From positions 1 to 64,000 of the forward strand of contig JAWKNY010000006.1 of NCBI GenBank assembly GCA_041391485.1: a stretch of 64,000 nt of DNA, given 5' to 3'. Shown here piece after piece: positions 61,001-64,000 of the stretch. Numbering within the stretch: position 1 is the stretch's first letter; each line of letters starts with the position of its first letter. The stretch is from JACKAF01 sp041391485 (GTDB lineage Bacteria > Bdellovibrionota > FAC87 > UBA2466 > JACKAF01). A program made the position numbers and the translations under genes. The notes below the pieces were generated by a model, which was not told the origin of the DNA, searched no databases, and worked only from the letters and a program-made list of their open reading frames with translations.

Positions 61001-61460
61001 CGAGCTCCTGCGACACAATGGCAGAGTCCTCTGCCGACATGTGGTCACGGTTCTCTTTCCACACAGTGGCGAGCTTCAAATCGTGCTTGTCCGGATTGAA
61101 AGTTGAAAACTCTACTTTCTTTTCTTTAAGTGGACTTTTAGTGTCCGGATGCGCGTTGACGGGGACTTCAGCGACAGTGGAAGGCTTAGGCCAACCCGTT
61201 CCGGCAGAAACCACCGCCTGGTAGCGCTCCATGTCCGGCGCTGGCAACTCAGCCGCTTCCACTTTATCCGCTTTGAGATCGGCGTACGGTGTCTCATCCG
61301 TACTCGACTTCGTTGAAGGCGTCGTCGTTGCGGGTTTAACCGCTTTGTCGTCGCCAATTGGCGGTCCCGCTTCTTTGTTTTTTTGCTGGGCGAATGCGAC
61401 CGGCATCACCAAAACAAAAGCGAAAATAAAAAGTACTAAAGAGCGTGTCCAATCCTTCAC
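58071..61460 (-). CDS. Giant secreted repeat protein, partner of the metallopeptidase-like protein
   Basis: An 1129-residue protein beginning with a GTG after AAAGGGG and a signal peptide ending PVAFA. It carries Pro/Lys/Glu linkers and a coiled-coil region, then several copies of a unit with the pattern KGxNxLFVLxxxxLL followed by VFxVxYEGDxxF. Examples are VFVARYEGDATF and VFLVGYEGDSEF. A segment MLAGKSVSEFETDSWGNLYW resembles the neighbour's VLLGEDIRDFKYSDEGNIYY. It is probably cotranscribed with the metallopeptidase-like gene. I do not recognise the repeat family. Confidence 0.75.
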   Translation of the reverse strand: MKDWTRSLVLFIFAFVLVMPVAFAQQKNKEAGPPIGDDKAVKPATTTPSTKSSTDETPYADLKADKVEAAELPAPDMERYQAVVSAGTGWPKPSTVAEVPVNAHPDTKSPLKEKKVEFSTFNPDKHDLKLATVWKENRDHMSAEDSAIVSQELEKVWIGIPSDKLKLNGKGEILYKDKPIWIVLGWVDGRATKFYDEGILERNNELLARFVADILIPAKPENLRSYGGNPVFFAVFLDGQSVADLAKEKALQEKIYWMLAGKSVSEFETDSWGNLYWKEKDAPARQKVDLRFFNLTDRRLSLIAEEGQSALDNKFRRQTRYALTVEVNKSTERLTQLQNANQKIARIQQILDLKRSITREERQKELTEAERLVEEATTAWKTYGDGYPQLAAQTRKLATFKTEVAYQLGRLSYPFTLELPKACDSFVLYQLNADTVNLYLKAAKAPPIFKQPAPAEKIPETVPEENDPEDKTPPLPVKGDEKEDKIEVGEGQQGPQPLTAPKTEPEVAKEEKKDVDPDRVPDLSKDDVMLAQFKGERIPFHCFDGAIAVFAKWMPAAQSNLVMKLQKSNLTAEDLKTYEGNGLFVVSLNQLVVAQKLEADQTLKQLSGEVKRGSKTLARLDIKEWEESYIEFSSDGSILRRRFVTSGWDNYVFEKLSEDSIRIFYVDVDGKELELGKIAAKDLTTVNVVEGSLAFATDKFEPASDLDQPLDGTGSTVTKDKLSSLKGSNALFLVRAGKLLFARRAQEGQKIKDIKIGDLAEKTVFVARYEGDATFSHILTPKADFFQSHFNFGTECSNYSAVIEDEKEVQLYWSGRKAEALLGVQGLGNVSCSGEGIAFFAKKLSYDPKVLSEKLSNSSNVSTESIKTGRPENTLVVLHNDEMKILLAPFPGHKFKSLKSTENAKRDQVFLVGYEGDSEFAAEISTGGEWLYPVRYGNAKLGYSLLDFTNEKKTLLFLHGRVLGGVERLVSAKAYNKSLAVIADGIYSVKGLDGRLRNRTDGELKGKNTLFVLSENEVLTKMNSRSSRADEVYENVGMADLKDVGARFRVWTANNTDYTELVGLDGRNYRFWKYNECPNQPVELDVSDPEKTWSDELSRQKTDEQKRLQELFKDGDPFKKEPLPVAEKK

Positions 61461-61770
61461 GGCTATCCCCTTTGCAACTTCCTTAGGCCTTCCCTGTTGC
61501 GACAGAAAGGCGTACCCCCGCTTATTTAACCGACAGATCCGTCCTATATGCACCGCGCCAATGTTGGCAAGCTATGCCCTCACAAAAGCGTTGTCAGATG
61601 GGGCTTCCAACCTTGAAAACGGGGCTATTTGGTCCGCGCCGCAATACATCACCATATAATTTCTTTGGCGTTTGACGTACTGCGCCATCATTGCTACCGC
61701 TCAGAACATCTGTTGTGTGGCTAATACCGGACCTGCTGTTGGGTCCTGTGCCATCTAACTAGGAGGAAAC

Positions 61771-62151
61771 ATGTTAAAGCGAATCGTTCCCGTTCTGGGA
61801 TTCGTGGCGATCGTCGGAATGATGGTCTCCACCTCTGCTGAAGCTTGTGATTGGTTCCAGCGTCTTCGTGCTCGTAGAAGCTGCAACGTTCAGCAGAACC
61901 AATGTCAGCCGCAGCGCCGAGTAGTGTATTACTACTATCCCAGCAGCTGCCAACCTAGCTATTACACCTACCCTTCACAGACCAAGCCCGCGACACCGAA
62001 GGCTCCTGAGACCCCTGTGGCTCCGGCGAAGCCTGAAGTTCCCGAGCTGAAGGATCTTCCGAAACGCAACGAAGGTCCTACGCTGCGCGATCTTCCGTCC
62101 CGCGGCCGTTACGAAGGGCTAGACCTTCAAAATCTTCCTGGTCGTAGATAG
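61771..62151 (+). CDS. Secreted Tyr/Gln-rich protein with LxDLP repeats
   Basis: A 126-residue protein with a signal peptide ending SAEA. The mature N-terminus is Cys/Gln/Arg-rich with a Tyr run (VVYYYYPSSCQP), a Pro/Ala linker follows, and the C-terminus has three short repeats: LKDLPKRN, LRDLPSRGR and LQNLPGRR. An AGGAGG ribosome site precedes the ATG. The stop is followed by a strong terminator, so the gene is probably well expressed and monocistronic. The role may be structural; unknown. Confidence 0.75.
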   Translation: MLKRIVPVLGFVAIVGMMVSTSAEACDWFQRLRARRSCNVQQNQCQPQRRVVYYYYPSSCQPSYYTYPSQTKPATPKAPETPVAPAKPEVPELKDLPKRNEGPTLRDLPSRGRYEGLDLQNLPGRR

Positions 62152-62185
62152 TCCAGGAGACTGCGAAAGCTAACGACGACAAAAG

Positions 62186-62217
62186 TGGGAATGGAGTTCG
62201 CTCCATTCCCATTTTTT
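62186..62217 (+). terminator. Rho-independent terminator
   Basis: Perfect 11-base stem TGGGAATGGAG / CTCCATTCCCA closing a TTCG tetraloop, followed by TTTTTT, 35 bases after the stop of the LxDLP protein. Confidence 0.92.
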
Positions 62218-62366
62218 GATGGGCAGTGGGATGCGCGGCGGTTGAGAAAGCGCGGCTTCTCTCCCGCAGGGGTCGAATTCACCCTTGTCTTTGGTGCCGC
62301 ACTGCGCTAGCTGCAAGAGTATAAGGCATTTGGGTTTGCAAAAAAGAAGTTGGATGGAGTACGCGA

Positions 62367-63665
62367 ATGGATAAGACGCTGAAGCTTAGCTCTATTTTCG
62401 GAATTTGGATTCTGATTCAATGCTCGCTTGGATTCGCGTTCGAACGGGAGCAAGAAAAAGAAATCCAAATTACCGCCAAAGACGAGCAAACGGTACTGGT
62501 ACAACCTAAAGTTTGGGTGGAGGTATTCCAGTCCAATTACCGCCCTATCATGCCTCGCCTTGCCGGAGACTACGTTTTCTACTCAAGCTTGAATGAACGA
62601 GACACGCGCCTGGGGTGTTTAGGCCGCCATGTCTACGCGTTGCCAGTGAAAGAAGTTAAGGGCAAGCGCGAGGAAGTTCTCGTCGGCCGCTACGACTGCG
62701 TGCTGCAGCTTCAAACTTTCGGTACGGACCTCTTTGTCACCTACCGCCACACCCCAACCGTTGCTGAAAACTCTACCGTGAAGGAAACACCTTCTCCGGA
62801 GCTGCGGATAGACAAGATCGCCGCTGCAGGAACCGGAGCCATGACAGTCGATCGCAATAAGTTTCCCGAAGTGGTCGGAGAACGCGGGCAAGCCGCCCAT
62901 CAAGTCCGCTTTGCCGTCAAAATGGATGACCTGAAACGCTCACGCGACACGCGCGCGCAACGCACCTCTTTAATCAACAAGGACGAACTCTTCGTCCTTG
63001 CGGAAGTGGGCGAAGGGGACAAACGCGAAACCTTTTTGGACATTTTGAGCATCAAAGATCCTTGGGACTCCAGTGAGCCGGTGATTGATGTGCCGATAAA
63101 GTCCGAAGCCGTTGCGGATTTTCTCATCCCGCGCTCCAACTCGCTGATTCTCGCTTTAGATGGCACTCGAGTGAAAATGGGCCAACTGCTTTTCCTTGAG
63201 TGGGATGGCAAGGCCCTCAAGGTAACCAAAGAAGTGGGTAAGCCCGATCGTTTGACACCGAGCTGGACGGAAGTCGATGAGTCTGATTTTGCAATTCGCC
63301 ACCCCCGCTTCCTGGCTCTCACGCCTAATGGAATGCTCGGCAGCGAAAAAGGCAGTAGCAGCGGCCAACAGTTCGTCTTCTATTATTCGTTCGAGGACAA
63401 AAAAGTTTACAAAGTTTCCCATCTTTCCCGCTTCATCACTCAGGTAGCGGGCTTTCAGTTCGTAAATTACGGGGACGAACCCGGGCTCCTCGTGACGGAC
63501 TCTGACAACCGTTGGATCCGTTGGTATGGGAATAAAAGCCCATTCCCAAAAGACATGTCGGTCAAGACTCTCGCCGACAAAGACCCGGCCAGTCCCCCGC
63601 CGACGGCACCGCAGCCCAAAGCTAAGGTTCCCGACGAGAAATTGGTTCCTGAGGAGAAGGGTTAA
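62367..63665 (+). CDS. Secreted protein with beta-propeller-like pattern, unknown
   Basis: A 432-residue protein with a signal peptide (ending GFAF). The mature chain has repeated strand patterns of the LxVTYRH and LFLEWDGKALKV type that could form a beta-propeller, and it ends in a Pro/Lys-rich tail (PPPTAPQPKAKVPDEK). It lies in tandem with a further secreted-protein gene 29 bases downstream, likely one operon. Unrecognised family. Confidence 0.7.
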   Translation: MDKTLKLSSIFGIWILIQCSLGFAFEREQEKEIQITAKDEQTVLVQPKVWVEVFQSNYRPIMPRLAGDYVFYSSLNERDTRLGCLGRHVYALPVKEVKGKREEVLVGRYDCVLQLQTFGTDLFVTYRHTPTVAENSTVKETPSPELRIDKIAAAGTGAMTVDRNKFPEVVGERGQAAHQVRFAVKMDDLKRSRDTRAQRTSLINKDELFVLAEVGEGDKRETFLDILSIKDPWDSSEPVIDVPIKSEAVADFLIPRSNSLILALDGTRVKMGQLLFLEWDGKALKVTKEVGKPDRLTPSWTEVDESDFAIRHPRFLALTPNGMLGSEKGSSSGQQFVFYYSFEDKKVYKVSHLSRFITQVAGFQFVNYGDEPGLLVTDSDNRWIRWYGNKSPFPKDMSVKTLADKDPASPPPTAPQPKAKVPDEKLVPEEKG

Positions 63666-63694
63666 TTGCTCACGCTAACTAGGAGGATAAAGCC

Positions 63695-64000
63695 ATGAAG
63701 GCTACCGCACTTTTCTTTTTGCTCGCGACGATGGTCACTTCAGATTCTCGTTGGGACTCGCGCCCCTCGGAAATTCTCATCACTAATGCCAGCCTCTGGA
63801 AGGTAAATAGTGTGCAGATGGGAAAAACCGCAACGACCGTCAACTATTTTGAGAATGCCAACGTCAGCACAAACCAAATCGACACGACGATGAAGTTCTT
63901 GATCCTGGATCAGAACAAGGTCAATACGACGGAAAAAGCTTTTATCCGCTTCGACTTCGACAAGGAAAAAGAAACCTTTTCCATCAACTCGGAAAAAGTC
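63695..64000 (+). CDS. Partial secreted protein, runs off the window
   Basis: ATG preceded by an AGGAGG ribosome site; the frame stays open to the window end (102 codons seen). It begins MKATALFFLLATMVTSDSRW, a probable signal peptide. It then has Asn/Thr-rich strands (KTATTVNYFENANVSTNQI) and a segment KAFIRFDFDKEKETFSI. It follows the preceding secreted-protein gene by 29 bases. No family recognised from the visible part. Confidence 0.7.
   Translation, partial: MKATALFFLLATMVTSDSRWDSRPSEILITNASLWKVNSVQMGKTATTVNYFENANVSTNQIDTTMKFLILDQNKVNTTEKAFIRFDFDKEKETFSINSEKV

Overview
The window looks like chromosome of a Gram-negative bacterium of moderate GC content. The gene order tRNA-Thr, tuf, rpmG, tRNA-Trp, secE, nusG, rplK, rplA, rplJ, rplL, rpoB, rpoC, the very large number of signal-peptide proteins, two lipoproteins and a short proteobacterial-type RecJ fit a Bdellovibrionota or other former-deltaproteobacterial lineage. 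That placement is inference and was not tested by phylogeny.

Layout. 0-4.1 kb: a GT2 glycosyltransferase, a secreted trypsin-like protease, a small secreted protein, a frameshifted EpmA-like gene and a divergent RluA-type pseudouridine synthase. 4.1-7.85 kb: a very indel-rich stretch in which a NADH-dehydrogenase-like/SelD fusion, a TauE/SafE permease and a SAM methyltransferase can still be read by moving between frames. 8-10 kb: two secreted proteins of unknown function. 10.1-24.8 kb, minus strand: the transcription/translation cluster, with one unrelated gene placed between tRNA-Trp and secE. 24.8-27.7 kb: acyltransferase and recJ. 27.8-43.8 kb: an accessory zone of mostly secreted or lipidated proteins, including a HExxH lipoprotein, a radical SAM/glycosyltransferase pair, a caspase-like protein, an animal-type heme peroxidase, a permuted NlpC/P60-like protein and a LamG lipoprotein. 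43.9-50.2 kb: a tightly overlapped five-gene operon (two GT4 glycosyltransferases, a GT8-like glycosyltransferase, a degenerate HprK-like protein, an HprK-like kinase) divergent from a nucleotidyltransferase. 50.3-55.1 kb: tRNA-Gly, a P1/DmpA peptidase, a double D-Ala-D-Ala-ligase-like protein, a YbaN protein and a TPR protein. 55.1-64 kb: two giant secreted proteins that share a module, then three further secreted proteins, the last cut off by the window end.

Two themes stand out. First, the HprK-like kinase, its catalytically degenerate paralogue, a nucleotidyltransferase and three glycosyltransferases form a coherent unit that resembles the kinase/nucleotidyltransferase pairs of HprK-related exopolysaccharide and lasso-peptide loci, but with no exosortase, PqqD-like or cyclase gene nearby. 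This is the best candidate for an undescribed system. Second, frameshifts occur in several conserved genes, including the essential rpoC, and most can be repaired by adding one base to a short homopolymer. Many 'broken' genes here are therefore more likely consensus-sequence errors than real pseudogenes.
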